Shown here one piece after another: positions 37,030 to 49,530 of a stretch of DNA of 64,000 nt. The notes beneath the pieces were generated by a model. The model was not told the origin of the DNA. It searched no databases and saw only the letters and a list, made by a program, of their open reading frames with translations. The DNA is from Casuarina equisetifolia (lineage: Eukaryota; Streptophyta; Magnoliopsida; Fagales; Casuarinaceae): assembly GCA_028551475.1 (NCBI GenBank), contig CM052361.1:19099274-19163273 (forward strand), in the 5' to 3' direction. Position numbers and translations under genes: made by a program. Positions within the stretch are counted from its first letter, which is position 1, and every line of letters begins with the position of its first letter.

Positions 37030-37419
37030 TGACACGGTCCAAAACAGATTTGCCCAGATTCAACCTTCTAAACTGTAGTGGGCGGTCAGCACCCCGATCT
37101 AGCTTCCCTCTCTTCTTTTTCCTAGCAATCTCCACACATAAATCAGTAACGCAACCATAACAAGCCTTCACACACTCACGCGCACAATCTGCATCATAAG
37201 TGGACACAACACAGCTACATCTCAAGAGAAACAACACTTATTTCATAAACACTCTTCACAAATCAGTTCTAGGGATTGCACGACGGCTTTTCCCCAATAA
37301 AACTAGCTTTTACTACATGTACCATTTTACCCTCCTATAAATTAACAAAACACGGGTCTTTACCCTACTATAACCCACCCGGCCTAAAGAAATAAAATTA
37401 CATAAATAGACCTGCGACA
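37030..37419 (-). repeat. 3' LTR of gypsy-2
   Basis: 390 bases, TG...CA ends, flanked on the left by ATTGC. The polypurine tract of the element (plus-strand C-run at 37425-37431) lies just inside it. Confidence 0.95.
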
Positions 37420-37431
37420 ACTCCATCCCCC

Positions 37432-40400
37432 TTAGGAAGGGACCTTGTCCCCAAGGTCAAAATATGGATATCTCAGACGAAATTGATCCAGTGGCTGCCA
37501 TGTAGCATCAGCTGTAGGTGATCCCTTCCACACTACTAACAATTCCAGCAAGCCCTTCCTAGTTCTTGTCTCAATAACAGCTTGCGGTTGGGCCATCACC
37601 ACTCCTTCAGGCTCCACAAGGGCTGGCAATTCAGTTTGGACTTGTACCCCTCTTCCAAGGCACTCCTTCAAGGCTGAGACATGAAATACGGGGTGAATTT
37701 TTGATCCCTCTGGTAGTTTAAGCTTGTATGCTAAAGTTCCAACTCTTTCTAGCACCCTAAATGGTCCATAATAAAGTGGAGTTAGCTTGCGAGTCCTCCT
37801 CATGCTTACTGAAAGTTGTCGGTAAGGCTGTAACCTTAAGAAGACCATATCACCCACTTGGAACTCCCTATCTGTTCTCCCTTTGTCATAAACCCTTTTG
37901 ATTCTAGCCTGGGAATCAGTGAGTCTTTCTCTCAAGATTTTCACCACTTGATCCCTCTCCATTAACTCTTTTTCTGCTGCCTCCACAGATGTGGCTCCGA
38001 GGACATAATCTAAAAGGTTTGGAGGGAGTCTTCCATACACTATCTCGAAGGGAGTCTTTCCTGAGGATCCATGGACACTAGTATTGTAACAAAACTCTAC
38101 CCACGACAACCATTTCAACCAATTTCTTGGCTGATCAGAAGTGAAGCACCTCAAATACATTTCTAACACTCGATTAACTACTTCTGTCTGGCCATCTGAT
38201 TGAGGATGATAAGCTGTGGAGAAATTCAGCCTTGTTCCCTGCAGGTTAAACAGTTCTTGCCAAAATAAACTAGTGAAGATCTTGTCTCTATCAGAAACAA
38301 TCTTCTTTGGCATCCCATACAGCTTATAGATATTCTGAAAGAACGCTTCTGCAACTGTATTTGCTGTGTAGGGATGAGTAAGGGCCACAAAGTGAGCCAT
38401 CTTCGATAACCGGTCAACTATCACAAGTATACATGTCTTCCCCTTGGAGCTTGGTAGCCCTTCAATGAAATCCATTGATAGTTCCGTCCATACTTCTTGA
38501 GGAACCGGTAATGGTTGCATTAAGCCTGCTGGTGGAGTGTTTAGACTTTTATTCTGCTGGCAAGTTTGACACTCCTGGACCACTTCATGTACTAGTTTCC
38601 TCATTTTTTGCCAAAAAAAGGAAGCTCTAACTCTTAGCAGCATTTTATGAACTTTCTCATGAGATGCCCTATGAATTTCTTCTACTAGAGGTCTCGTGAG
38701 GTTGGAATTGGGGCCTAGATACATCCGTCCCTTGTAGAATATCACCCCATTCCTGTAGTCCCAAGGCCCCCTCAAGGTTCCAGCCTGTATCTGTTGCACC
38801 ATTTTCTGTAATTCTAGATCATTCCTTACCTCATCTTGTACAGGTTCCACCCACAACGGGATAGGTGTGGAAACGGCTTGTAAACGCCCTTCTATCCCAC
38901 TACAGTCCCCCATCTCCTCCCTACGGGATAGAGCATCTGCGGCTTTATTCTCTCGTCCAGGTTTGTATTCTATAGTAAAATCAAACCCCATCAATTTCAC
39001 TAACCACTTTTGTTGGGCTGGTGTTGTAATCTTTTGCTCCCACAGATGTTTCAAACTCTTTTGGTCTGTTCGTACTATGAATCTCTTCCCCAACAAGTAA
39101 TTTCTCCATCTATTGACTGCTACAACCACCGCCATTAACTCTTTCTCATATGTTGACAAGAGAGCATTCTTACCGGTGAGTGCTTGGCTGAAAAAAGCAA
39201 TAGGATGCCCTTCTTGTGATAATACTGCCCCAATCCCAGCTCCCAAAGCATCACATTCCAGGATAAAATCTCTCTCAAAATCTGGAAGGGCTAACACCGG
39301 TGCAGAAACCATGGCTTCCTTCAGCTCAACAAAGGCCTTCTCTGCTGTCGGATTCCAATTAAAGTTATTCTTTTTTAGCAAGGCAGTAAGAGGTGCTGCA
39401 ATCCTCCCATAATCTGCGATAAAACGCCTATAGTACCCGGTGAGACCAAGAAATCCCCGAAGCCCTCTAGTCTGAGTTGGCTTTTTCCAATCAACCATGG
39501 CCTGAATTTTTTCCTTATCCACTGCCACTCCTTCCAAACTAATCACATGACCCAAGTACTTGACGTAATTCTGTCCAAAAGAGCATTTACTTTTCTTGAC
39601 AAACAATGAGTGATCCTTTAACAAGCTGAATACTCTTTCTACATGTTCCAAGTGCTCCTGCCAATTCTGACTATATATAAGAATGTCGTCAAAGAAAACA
39701 AGCACGAACCTTCTAAAAAAGTCTTTGAAAACAACATTCATTAAAGCTTGAAATGTTGAAGGAGCATTACATAGCCCAAAGGGCATCACCAAATATTCAT
39801 AGTGTCCTTGGTGTGTCTGAAAAGCTGTCTTGTTACACGTCTTCAGGGTGCATCCTCATCTAATGGTACCCCAATCTCAAGTCTAACTTAGTAAAGAAAC
39901 GAGCTCCATGTAACTCATCTATAAGCTCCTCCACTGTGGGTATTGGAAATCTATCTTTGATGGTATACTTATTCAGAGCTCTATAATCCACACATAACCT
40001 CCACGATTTATCCTGCTTTCTAACCAAAAGTACTGGCGATGAATACAGGCTAGTGCTTGGCCTGATTGCTCCTGAAGCTAATAATTGCATTACCATCTTT
40101 TCTAGTTCACTTTTCTGATAATGTGGATATCTATAGGGTCTGGTAGCAATCAGTTCACTCCCTTCCTTCAAGGGAATTTTATGGTTGAACTCCCTAGGTG
40201 GGGGTAGGCCCTTGGGTTCCTCAAACAATTTGTCATACTTCTGCAAAACCCGCTGTAACTTTCTTTTAAACTGACTTTTTACTGCTATGTCCTCAGCCAA
40301 GTTTTCTTCCAATGAAGCCTCCTCTACCTCTTCCTGTACAGCTTGTATTTGCAGTAAAAGCCCCACTCCCATTTGCTTAAACTCCTTGCAGAATTGCTCA

Positions 40401-40441
40401 TCATCCACCACTTCATCATTCCCCGTTCGAACACCCCACAA
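37432..40441 (-). pseudogene. gypsy-2 pol relic (RT, RNase H, integrase, chromodomain)
   Basis: Two long open frames are separated by a break. The upstream one (39860-40441) carries the reverse transcriptase start, with WRLCVDYRALNKYTIKDRFP and FTKLDL. It stops at LGYH, where Q reads as TAG, and a frameshift follows. The 786-residue frame (37432-39792) continues with MPFGLCNAPSTFQ, catalytic FFDDILIYS (about 33-41), RNase H (about 175-290, FILECDALGAG to ADALSRR), and the integrase zinc finger (about 370-420, CQTCQQ). It then has integrase core motifs MDFIEGLPSS, SDRDKIFTSLFW and HPQSDGQTEVVNR, a GPF box (YYGPFRVLERVG), and a C-terminal chromodomain-like VVWKGSPTADATW. The chromodomain marks chromoviruses, a plant gypsy lineage that targets chromatin. 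Confidence 0.9.
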
Positions 40442-40453
40442 GGTTATTTTTTT

Positions 40454-42335
40454 TTATCCTTTATAAAAGGACATTCTCATATCCTCAAAGTTCCAAACAA
40501 TGTCTCCTAAGGTTTTTAACCATTGGGCTCCCAACACAGCTTCTGAGCCTGGAATGTTCAACAAAAAGAAGTCTAATTTCAACCTAACTTGCTGTATAAT
40601 TACTTCAACCCCTTTGCACAAGCCTTTGCTCTTTATCTTTTCTCCATTGGCAATAATTACTTCTAGATTCATTCCTCCCATAGCCTTTACACCCCATTTC
40701 CTTGCTAAATGAGTGCTCAAGAAATTATGACTACTTCCAGAATCCATCAATATACACACCCTATTAGACTCACCCTCGAAAGCACCCCACACTCTCATGG
40801 TCTTTGGTGTTGTGTAACCCCTTATAGCCTTACACGAAATTGTTGGGGTTGGTTCCTCAACATCTTGCTCATGCACTATCTCTTCCAGCACTACACTAGC
40901 CTCCTCATCACTCTCATCCTCATTTCCTTCTACTGTTATCACAAATAACCTATTCTTGCAGCGGTGGGCAGGAGTAAACAGCTCATCACAGTTAAAACAA
41001 AGTCCCTTATCCCTCCTCTCTTGGATTTCTTTTGGGGTTAATTTCTTAGGGGTCCTTGAGGGTTTGGTTGCTTTACCCCAGCTATTATTTGACTGGTTTG
41101 TAGATTTGGACAGCATATGTTTCTCCTTTTTGTAATAAACATTCTTATCTTCCCACAAATAGGCTAACCCAATAGCATCAGCTAAATCTATGGGTTTCCT
41201 AGATAATACTTCATTTCTCAAATTGTCCTTTAATCCGGCTACAAAGAAAATAACTTCTTGATCTTCATTCAAATAATCTACTCTTAAGAGAAGTTGCATG
41301 AATTTTACCTCATGTTCCTCCACAGTGCCGTTTGTTGGAGCTTAATAAGATCCAATAAGCTGTTTCTGTAAGCAGATGGACCATAGCGGCGATTCAGTGC
41401 ATCAGTGAGGAGAGGCCAAGTTACTGGACGATTTCCTGCCCTTTTTTGTAGCCATTTTACACACATTTGAGCTTCATCTTCTAAATGCCATGCAGCGATG
41501 GAGACTTTATCTCTTTCTCTTGTGTTATTGAATCGGAAAATCTGGTTTGCCCTATTTATCCACCCCGTAGGATCCTTCCCACCAGCAAATTTAAGGAATT
41601 CAAATCTTGGGTTATTCGGTTTCTCCAACCCATCACGAGATCTATACCTATTTCTGTCCCTGTAGCCCCTGTACATGTCCCTTCCATTCTCCTCTTCTCT
41701 TCTTTCCCTATCACGGTACCTCCTATACCTTGTTCTTGCATTTTCTTCTTCTCTTCTTCCTCTTTCTTGATATCTCCTATAGACATCCTCCTCTTCCTCC
41801 TGTTCTTCTCTCCCTTGGTATTTTTCGTAATTTTCTTCCTCTTCTTCCCTTCTTTCTCTTTCCTCCTCCCTTTCACGATACCTACTGTGATAATCATCTT
41901 CCTCCTCTTTTGTTTTTCTTTCCCCGTTTCTTTTGTAGCTATCTTTACGTTCTTCCCTTTTTTCTCTCTCCTCCTCCCTCCTTTGGTACTCACGGTATCC
42001 CTTATCAAACTCATTCTCACTCCCTTCATCCTCTTTTTCCTTTTTTATTTCTTTATTTTTAACTCCAGAAGAAGAACCACCAGCAAGAAATTTAGAACCA
42101 CTAACCGTGTGTTTTTGTTCCGTGGAAATCAGGATAAGCCGTTCAACCGACTCTTTTATGTCTCACACCTCTTTCTTTGTAAACTCCAGATTCCCATTGA
42201 TCTGCTGTTGCAAGCGCCGTTCAAGGTCATCCCTTTTTCGGTCATCTTCTACCCGTTTCTGATCCATTTCAGCCTGGATGCGAACCCATAACTGCTCGTC
42301 CATCTCAAGTTTAGAAGCTGGCTTCGATTCCAAGT
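40454..42335 (-). pseudogene. gypsy-2 gag-protease relic
   Basis: Gag begins near 42315 and hits a stop at 42163. Next comes a long Arg/Glu/Tyr-rich low-complexity stretch (about 41640-42030) built on YRRYRDRERREEE-like repeats. The gag core follows (41305-41676, FLKFAGGKDPTGWINRANQI) and then, after a shift, 40454-41323. That last frame has a zinc knuckle (CFNCDELFTPAHRC) and an aspartic protease active site (MDSGSSHNFL). At least two frameshifts and one stop break it. Confidence 0.85.
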
Positions 42336-42724
42336 TGACACGGTCCAAAACAGATATGCCCAGATTCGGCCTTCTAAACTGTAGTGGGCGGTCAGCACCC
42401 CGATCTAGCTTCCTTTCTTCTTTTTCCTAGCAATCTCCACACACAAATCAGTAACGCAACCACAACAAGCCTTCACACACTCACGCACACAATCTGCATC
42501 ATAAATGGACACAACACACCTGCATCTCAAGGGAAACAACACCTATTTCATAAACACTCTTCACAAATCAGTTCTAGGGATTGCACGGCGGCTTTTCCCC
42601 AATAAAACTAGCTTTTACTACATGTACCATTTTACCCTCCTATAAATTAACAAAACACAGGTCTTTACTCTACTATAACCCACCCGGCCTAAAGAAATAA
42701 AATTACTTAAATAGACCTGCGACA
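42336..42724 (-). repeat. 5' LTR of gypsy-2
   Basis: 389 bases, TG...CA ends, flanked on the right by ATTGC. A primer-binding-like TTGGAATCGAAGCC (minus strand) abuts its inner edge. Confidence 0.95.
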
Positions 42725-43320
42725 ATTGCTTTATTAACGAAATGGCTTTTTAAACCAAACCAAGACCCACCCTGTGTTGCTGATATTATTGGAAGGTAAT
42801 TGATTGGAAGCTGCATATTAATCTTTGTTCGGATCAGCATATCAATTTTCGTTGTACGAATGCAATGTCCAAAGTCAGACTGCCCAAGACTTTTTTGATA
42901 CTAGAAATCAACATAATTTAGACTCTTCTTTTAGATCTTAGACTAATTTCGCATTGTTTAGATCCCATATTCTGGTTTGGTTCTTAGGTCGACGAGTGTT
43001 TAACCAAATCGAACTTATTTTTGTACTATTCGTGGTTATGCAATAAAACTATATGTCCATTACACTGAATTTTAACCTATGAAATATTTGTCTTTTCCTA
43101 ATCATTATGTCCCTTTAATGTTCTAGATTTCCTGATTTATATTTCAAGTAAAAAGAGACTGACACTTAATCGGAATTGATTTGATTTGGTGCGGTTTGAA
43201 TCTTGATACTCAACTTCTAGTAAAACTATTTGAAGAGCCAAGTTATACGTCCTTAAAATGCACTTTTTTTTTTTTTGCTGTAATTAACATCTCCATCTTA
43301 GGAACGTATGAACTTGTGGT
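42725..43320 (+). repeat. Duplicated segment c, right part (unit 1)
   Basis: Continues the match to unit 2 (59911-60425): AACGAAATGGCT, TTTAAA-CAAACCAAGAC, GCTGATATTATT, GAAGCTGCATATTAATCT, AAAAGAGACTGA and CTGTAATTAACATC appear in the same order. Confidence 0.9.
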
Positions 43321-43871
43321 ATCATTGTTATCTTTGTTGTTGTTTCTGTCTTGCTTGAATTATTGTAGAGTGAGAGAAAATTGGTGCAACAACATCTACT
43401 GTGCGCATCAATAGATTTATTGTTTGTCCTTGGAACATGTCATGTGTGGTTTGATTTATGTCGTTTAGTTGAAGACCACGTACAATCTGATTTTTGTTAT
43501 TTTGTTGAAGGCTAAGTATGGTCCAATTTGTGTTGTTTTGTTGAAGGTTGTGTGTGGTTTAATTTGTGTGTTATTGAAGGCCATGTTGTTCTTCTAGATT
43601 GTGAAGTGAGCTATGAGATCTTTCTCTAATGAACAAAAAAGTAAGGTATATTTAATCTAAAGTGTAACTCTTTTGATTTAGTAAAAGAACTTTCTTACTA
43701 TTGGTAAGAGAGGTGAACGTTGGTCCAAGTATACTGAACCAAATCACTAAAACAATAATTGGCGTTTATTTATTTTTGTTTAAATTTGTCAAAATTTTGA
43801 AATGACGTAAAATTAAATATAAAAAAACCCAATTCAATCCCTTTATTGGGTTAATCCATATCCAAAAATTA
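43321..43871. other. Intergenic DNA between c and a'
   Basis: AT-rich, with a small threefold echo of TTGTGT-GTTTTGTTGAAGG near 43440-43580. No gene or transposon motif was seen. Confidence 0.4.
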
Positions 43872-44370
43872 TTAATTACATTTTAAACTATATTATCTAT
43901 TGATTTGGTAAAAAAATAAAGAAAAAAATTGAAAAAAACTCACTTTTTGAAAAGTTTAAACTATATAGTCTTAAAGACCAAGTTTAAGAAATTCTTCACA
44001 TAATTTCTGGTTAAACTATCAATGAAGCAAAAATTGGGACGGTTTCAAATAGGATTCCCATCAAAAGTGGATTCAAAGCTAGTAACAGTAAAAGTAAAAG
44101 TAAAAGTAAAAGTAAAGTAAAAGTCTTGCTACTTGGAAAATACTTTTGGGCTTTAAACCAAACAGACCCACCATAGGGGTTTTGGAGCCTATGGTTTGTT
44201 AAGAGATGCTTGTTTTCTATTTTTCTTTATGGTTTAGTTGTAGGCTTGGACCTCATTTATTTTTTATTATGATTTCACTATAGTCTCGGAGCTTATCTTC
44301 TTGTATTGATATAATACTAACAAAAAACAATGTTGAGCGAATAATGATAAAAGGATGAATCTACAACTTG
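43872..44370 (+). repeat. Duplicated segment a' (unit 2)
   Basis: Matches 27868-28330 and ends at CTACAACTTG, directly at the left edge of copia-3. It includes a hexamer microsatellite, (GTAAAA)n, at about 44093-44122 that is not expanded in segment a. Confidence 0.8.
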
Positions 44371-44621
44371 TGATAAGCATCATCAAAAAGTAGCCAAAAA
44401 TCAAAGTGAAGAAAAAGAATACATAATATAAAAAAAAATGGTTTAATTGATTTTCTTTTTAACAATTACAGAGAATGAGAACCACTTTATACATTACTAA
44501 TGAGTCTAAAATTGGAATCAAAACCATTTCAATTAGGGAGAATCTTGTTGATTTTTTATGAGAAGTCTTAAGTTGGACACTTGTGGTGCATATAAAAAGC
44601 CTTAAAATTCTGCATGATTAT

Positions 44622-46182
44622 TGTTCAGTTAAATTCTACATGCAAGTGTATATGTCAAATAAGTAATATAATGATAAGAATGAATATTGTCCCATAAAGA
44701 TTGATGATTTCTAAGCTAACTAATTACTAGTGGTGAATAACGTCCATAATTTATATAAAATATGAATGAAGTAACTAAATTTAACCTAAGCTTTATTAAC
44801 AAAATATGCTAGAGAGTCCAATTTCACCTAACTACTAGGTATGAATGTAAATCAATTTTGTTTGTGAGATTAATTCTACTTATGTGATGGTGAAATTTTC
44901 TAATTTATTCATTATCCTATGTTAGGTATAGCGAACCTACTTAACTCATTAACTTACTGTATTTCTACATATGAATTAAATAAACTAAGTGCATTAAGAT
45001 ATGTAAATATTTCAGTTTACACCTAAAGCCACACATACCACACGGTATATGTCTATCCATGTTAATCTATGGTTGCACATTACAAAAGGCAACTATATGT
45101 CATTTCATGTTGGTCTCTAACATGCAAATCAACTAATCTAAGTGGTAGTTAATCATTTAAATGCATTAAGCTCAGTAATATAAAACTTCTCACAAAAATA
45201 ACATCTCATAAAACATAAATAATCATGTCATTCATACATTATAATCAAGTTACATCGTAGCTCTAACAAGATAAACTAAAACATCATATTTATAATGCAA
45301 GAAATTGAATAAAGCATTCTGAAAATTAAAAACATCAAAGCTATCACTAAATGTCTTCAATTTATAAAAAGTCTGGACAAATCTACACATTAGGAAGAGC
45401 AAGAGGAATTGGCTGGAAAATGGGAAGAAAATGAGTAGAAACAATCTATCACGTGCTGGTGACACGCACCGCCACCATTCTTCATGGAAAATGTCAGAAA
45501 AGGTAGATTAAAGTCCCTAGAATGCCAATCTACAAAGAAATTGCCCGAATTTGCCACAGAAATGCATAGATCTTATGGAAAAGGCTTGGATGGCATTCAC
45601 CATTCTTCACTAGAAACCACCACAAAACCACTCCAAAACTGTTAGAAATCACACCAGGATTGCAGATACGTTCCCTTCTTGACAAAATAAACCCATAATA
45701 TGCTAGAAATTGCAAAATAATGGCCATAAAATGCTACTGTTATTGCCAAAAATAGGTTGGGCCACCTTCTTGCATGGGTTGCCGGAGGAGACAAATGCAG
45801 ACGACATTCTAGTCAGCAATCACATGACTGTCTCATGCCAATGTCACTTCCCCACTGACCTCTCTCAATAGTTGGCCTCTCTTTTCCCTCTCTTCTTTTT
45901 TCCATGATAATGGACCACCCCTTTTGTTCCCTTTCTTTTTTTGTCTTTTTCTTGCTTTCCTCTCACATTTCTCCCTCTTTTCCCTTCCTTCCACGTGACA
46001 ATTTCTTTCTTGTTTTCCTTTTCTTTTTCTTGATTTGTTGCTTCTTTTCCTTTTATTTGGATTTGCTACACAAAACAACAAAAGTTACATAAATATAGAT
46101 AAAATGTTAATACAACTCAACATATACTATATTATATGTTGTCTAAGTAGTCACAATAACTTTATACAAAATAGAATAATCA
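44622..46182 (-). repeat. Solo LTR (family L1) nested in the copia-3 LTR
   Basis: This is the reverse-strand relative of 50429-51681 and 30119-31727. It begins TGTTCAG, shares the block around TATGTCTATCCATGTTAA and TAGGTATAGCGAACCTACTTA, and ends GAATAATCA. The flanking pentamers ATTAT (44617-44621) and ACTGC (46183-46187) differ only by transitions. The unbroken right LTR of copia-3 reads ATTGT at the same point, so this is plausibly a decayed target-site duplication. A pyrimidine-rich tract fills about 45890-46050. Confidence 0.78.
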
Positions 46183-46599
46183 ACTGCTATAAGGAGGAAG
46201 TTGACATGGCTAAGTAAGCTAACATAGAAGTCTTTACTAACATGGCAATCTTCATTGACATGGTGAAGTAAGATAACATCCCTTACAAGTTGACAAAGCA
46301 AAATAAATTATCAACATGGACTACAAAAGGCAAATTTGGCCTAAGGAAAGTCCTTAATGAAGATGTCAGTATGCTAATCAATATAGAAAATATAATGAAT
46401 ACACAACTAACCATGAAGAAGGCACTTATAGATGAATTGATAATTGTTGATCTTCAAGTGCTTAGTGTGAGCAAATACATTATCACACCAAAGGGTAAAA
46501 GAATGATGTGGCAAATCATGCAAGTCACAAAGAAGTATTTAAACCACATAATCTTAAAAATACAAAAGCCACAAATAGAATAACAATCACCTCAATCAC

Positions 46600-49530
46600 T
46601 AGCCTAACTAGCATTAGAGAAAGAATGAAGGGTAATGGAAAGGCTTAAAGTAAGAAGAATACCAAGTGTAGGGTGTTGACCATGTAGCAAAGAATCCTTT
46701 TAGCCACTTGCTAGAGGCCAATAGTTGGGGCATGAAAAAAATTGATGTTACATTATTAACCATGTAAGTAATTTCCAACAAAATGAGTGTTAGGTATTGA
46801 AATTTCACAATAATAGTTCTATACATAAAAGGATCTAAAAAAGACACACAACTTTAGATAGAAAGCGTTTCATTAGTAAGGCATAAAGCGAACATGACTG
46901 ACCATTATATATCTTGGACTTGGTGAGTATTTCGTGGCTGAACTTTTCTTGATGGAGAAGGAGAAATTCCAAGCATTGAATTTGGTCTAAGTCCTTGATG
47001 ACATACTCATGTTGAATAGTTGTGAGAAAACTAGCGAATAAGGTAGTAAGAGAATTTATTGTTGGTTTTTATAGCCTAACAAGAAGGGGGTTGAATTGTT
47101 ATACCCAACAATTTAAAAAATAAAATAACTATTATATTAACAAAAATTCAATTCAATTTAATTTGCTGGACAAATCACACAAATAATCTTAACATAAAGT
47201 GGACAGATTTCAAACATATAATGCTCTTCTTCCAAGTCAATCAAAACTTTATCAAGAATATTATCACACTCATATGTTTCAAATGTTCTTATAGGTTAAG
47301 AACAAATTATAATAAGGCAGCAAATATTATAAGAATGTTAGAATAATAGTAAGCAAAGAGATTGACACCAAATTTACCACGGTGGTTCGGCACTCACATC
47401 TTGAGTCTTATGTCTACCTTCTTCTCCTTCAATCAAACCGATTAAAGTCTCATTTACTCAACCAAGTTAGTAGAAAATGTTCTCCTTAACTCAAACAATT
47501 CCTCTTCAAGGAATTTCTTATACAATGTTATACAATATGATCAAAAGATCATAAATCAATTACAAATCCCAAATAATATGACAAGTTGTAGGATTCTGTA
47601 ACCTATAAGAGCTTATTTGATGTAATTATAATAATTCTAAGCTCCTATCATAAAAACCCTAAATTGAAATAAATTAGAGTTTCGGATTCCTTTCGATGTT
47701 TATGTGCAATAATTATTTTTTAATGAAATCAGCACATAAACAGAGTTGTACAAGATCCAATCGATGATATAAAAAGATAAATAAGTATTTAATCACAGTA
47801 TCACCATAGGCTTGAACTTCACCAAAAGTCACGAAGATTGAATGATCAAAGGATGAGCTCAATAATAGAATCTTTACTCAAGGAGAACTTCAAAATGTTG
47901 TAAGTGTTAAACCCTTCTCTGTAGAATAGCTCCTCTTAAATAGAAAAATTAGGGCTAGGGTTTTGGACATTTCAAACCTCAATAATGAAGCTTTCTTCTC
48001 GTTGGAACAGTAGATCGGCCTTCAAATCTTCCTTCTTCAATTCAAATCAGATTGTTCTGACATTGGTCTCATTAGAAATCCTCCCGTTGAGGATTTGGTC
48101 ACTAGCGGCGCCGTTCCTCCATCTCTCACTCTCTCATTTTGGCAGTCATCGATAATACACTTTTTAGGGCATCATGTGAATAAGTGAGAGCGAGCGTTAA
48201 TGAAACAGTGAGTTTCATTCACCAGTCGGGCTTGCTTATCTACTTGACATATAAATGGGTCATGGACTGAGAACACTACCAAGCCGAGTATAACCACTAG
48301 GCCAAGAACATAATATCAATCCAAGAATGATATAATATAAGTTCTTGATAGAACTAAGGTTTGTTCCAAAAATAGAGCCATATGCTTCAACCTTCATCAA
48401 AGCACTAGCAAGCATCATTTTTTCTTAATCACAATGTATGACATATTTAATTTCAATTTGATAAGTCTCGAAATTAAATAAATCCTTTCTTAATGTCACT
48501 ATATAGTGACATTATATTAAGAAATATAGGAACCCGGTTACTTTATAATATCATTAATTAATATTATAATTTGTATACCTTTTACTTATTATAATTTTCT
48601 TTTGCACTTATGAAAAACATATTTCAACAAATATATTCATAAATACATTTTGTCACAAACAAAACCCTTATTTTCCAACATTTATGAGTACAATATCGTC
48701 AACATACACTAAGGTAAAGATACTAAATTGAGCAATGTGGAGTACAAAAAGAGATGTATTGACACCAAAGTATAGAAAACCAAGCCTAATAAGAAAAGAA
48801 CTCAATTGTTGATACCACACCCTAGGAGCCTACTTAAGCTTATAAAAAGAATGTTGAAGAAGATATACTTACTGGTGCCAAGTGAAATCCATAAAATTGG
48901 GAGGGTTATTAATATATACTTCTTTAGATAGATGTATATGAAGAAAGACATTCAACATCAAATTGATAAATGAGTCATCCTCACAAGTAAACAAGAGCGA
49001 AAATTGTCTAGATAGTGACAAGCTTGATGATAAGGTTGAATGTTTCCATAAAATTAGTATTACCTGACTGGTGAAACCTCCTAGCCATTAAACATGCCTT
49101 GTAACATTCAAGATAGAAATTTGAACAAGTTTTACTTCCTAAGTCCATTTGCAACCAATTAAATAAGAATGAAAAAGAGGTGGAATAAGCTCCCTAGTAC
49201 CATTTTGGATGAGTAAAGTATATTACACAACTATGTTAGCACACAATTGAAAATCATGAAAGGCCTGAGTGAAGCACATAGGCTCAATAAAAGGATAAGA
49301 ATTAGTATTGAAAGAAAACATGTGCTAACAAGATAAAGTGTGATGAGAGATGGTTTCATCCCAAAAGTGTGAGACCATTTAATGAGTGCATGTAGAAAGG
49401 TAAGAAGTGGGAGGTGGAGGAGTATTAGCTTGTCAAGACAAAGATATTGAAATCTGGAAGTCTTGACAATGAATGAAGAAAGTAACCATGTTAAAGGTGA
49501 CAAAGGTCAAGCAAAGGGAAACCCTAAAAA
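46600..49530 (-). pseudogene. copia-3 pol relic
   Basis: On the minus strand, 49140-49400 gives the lead-in to reverse transcriptase (an EPMCFTQAFHD-like block, then IGCKW). At 48690-48870 come a KLK-APRVWYQQLSSFL segment and catalytic VYVDDIVLI. The frame is interrupted at 48680 by a solo LTR and continues at 47059 with SFLTTIQHEYVIKDLD, matching the segment that follows YVDD in copia proteins. Stops are frequent. Downstream pol is poorly preserved below 46900. Confidence 0.78.
47060..48680. repeat. Solo LTR (family L2), TSD TTTAT, inside the copia-3 RT
   Basis: The 1,621-base element begins TGTTGG and ends CCAACA, perfect inverted terminal hexamers of the LTR type. TTTAT flanks it at 47055-47059 and 48681-48685. 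Outside it, the reverse transcriptase relic reads on without loss. Interior is AT-rich with no coding domain; a GC-rich patch lies at about 48080-48130. Confidence 0.92.

Larger units (their letters stand above)
37030..42724 (-). mobile_element. Structurally complete Ty3/gypsy chromovirus-like element (gypsy-2)
   Basis: LTRs at 37030-37419 and 42336-42724 both begin TGACACGGTCCAAAACAGAT and end AGACCTGCGACA. The 5-base target-site duplication ATTGC lies at 37025-37029 and 42725-42729. The element is 5,695 bases. The related unit at 59.9 kb shows the same site without the element. LTRs differ at roughly 18 of 390 positions by eye. Gag, protease, reverse transcriptase, RNase H, integrase and a chromodomain-like tail lie in order on the minus strand. 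Confidence 0.95.
36900..42795 (+). pseudogene. Exon-like relic in unit 1, split by gypsy-2
   Basis: Bases 36900-37029 plus 42730-42795 (196 nt after discounting the duplicated ATTGC) correspond to the open 195-nt exon-like frame at 59792-59986. Both are preceded by CAGC and followed by a GGTA donor-like context. The unit-1 copy has stops, the one-base length difference and the 5.7-kb insertion, so it is dead. The parent gene was not recognised. Confidence 0.6.

Noticed and set aside
41485-42291. 268-codon plus-strand open frame
   Set aside because: It lies antisense to the purine-rich gag repeat of gypsy-2 and is almost pure Phe/Ser/Pro/Ile; a by-product of that composition.
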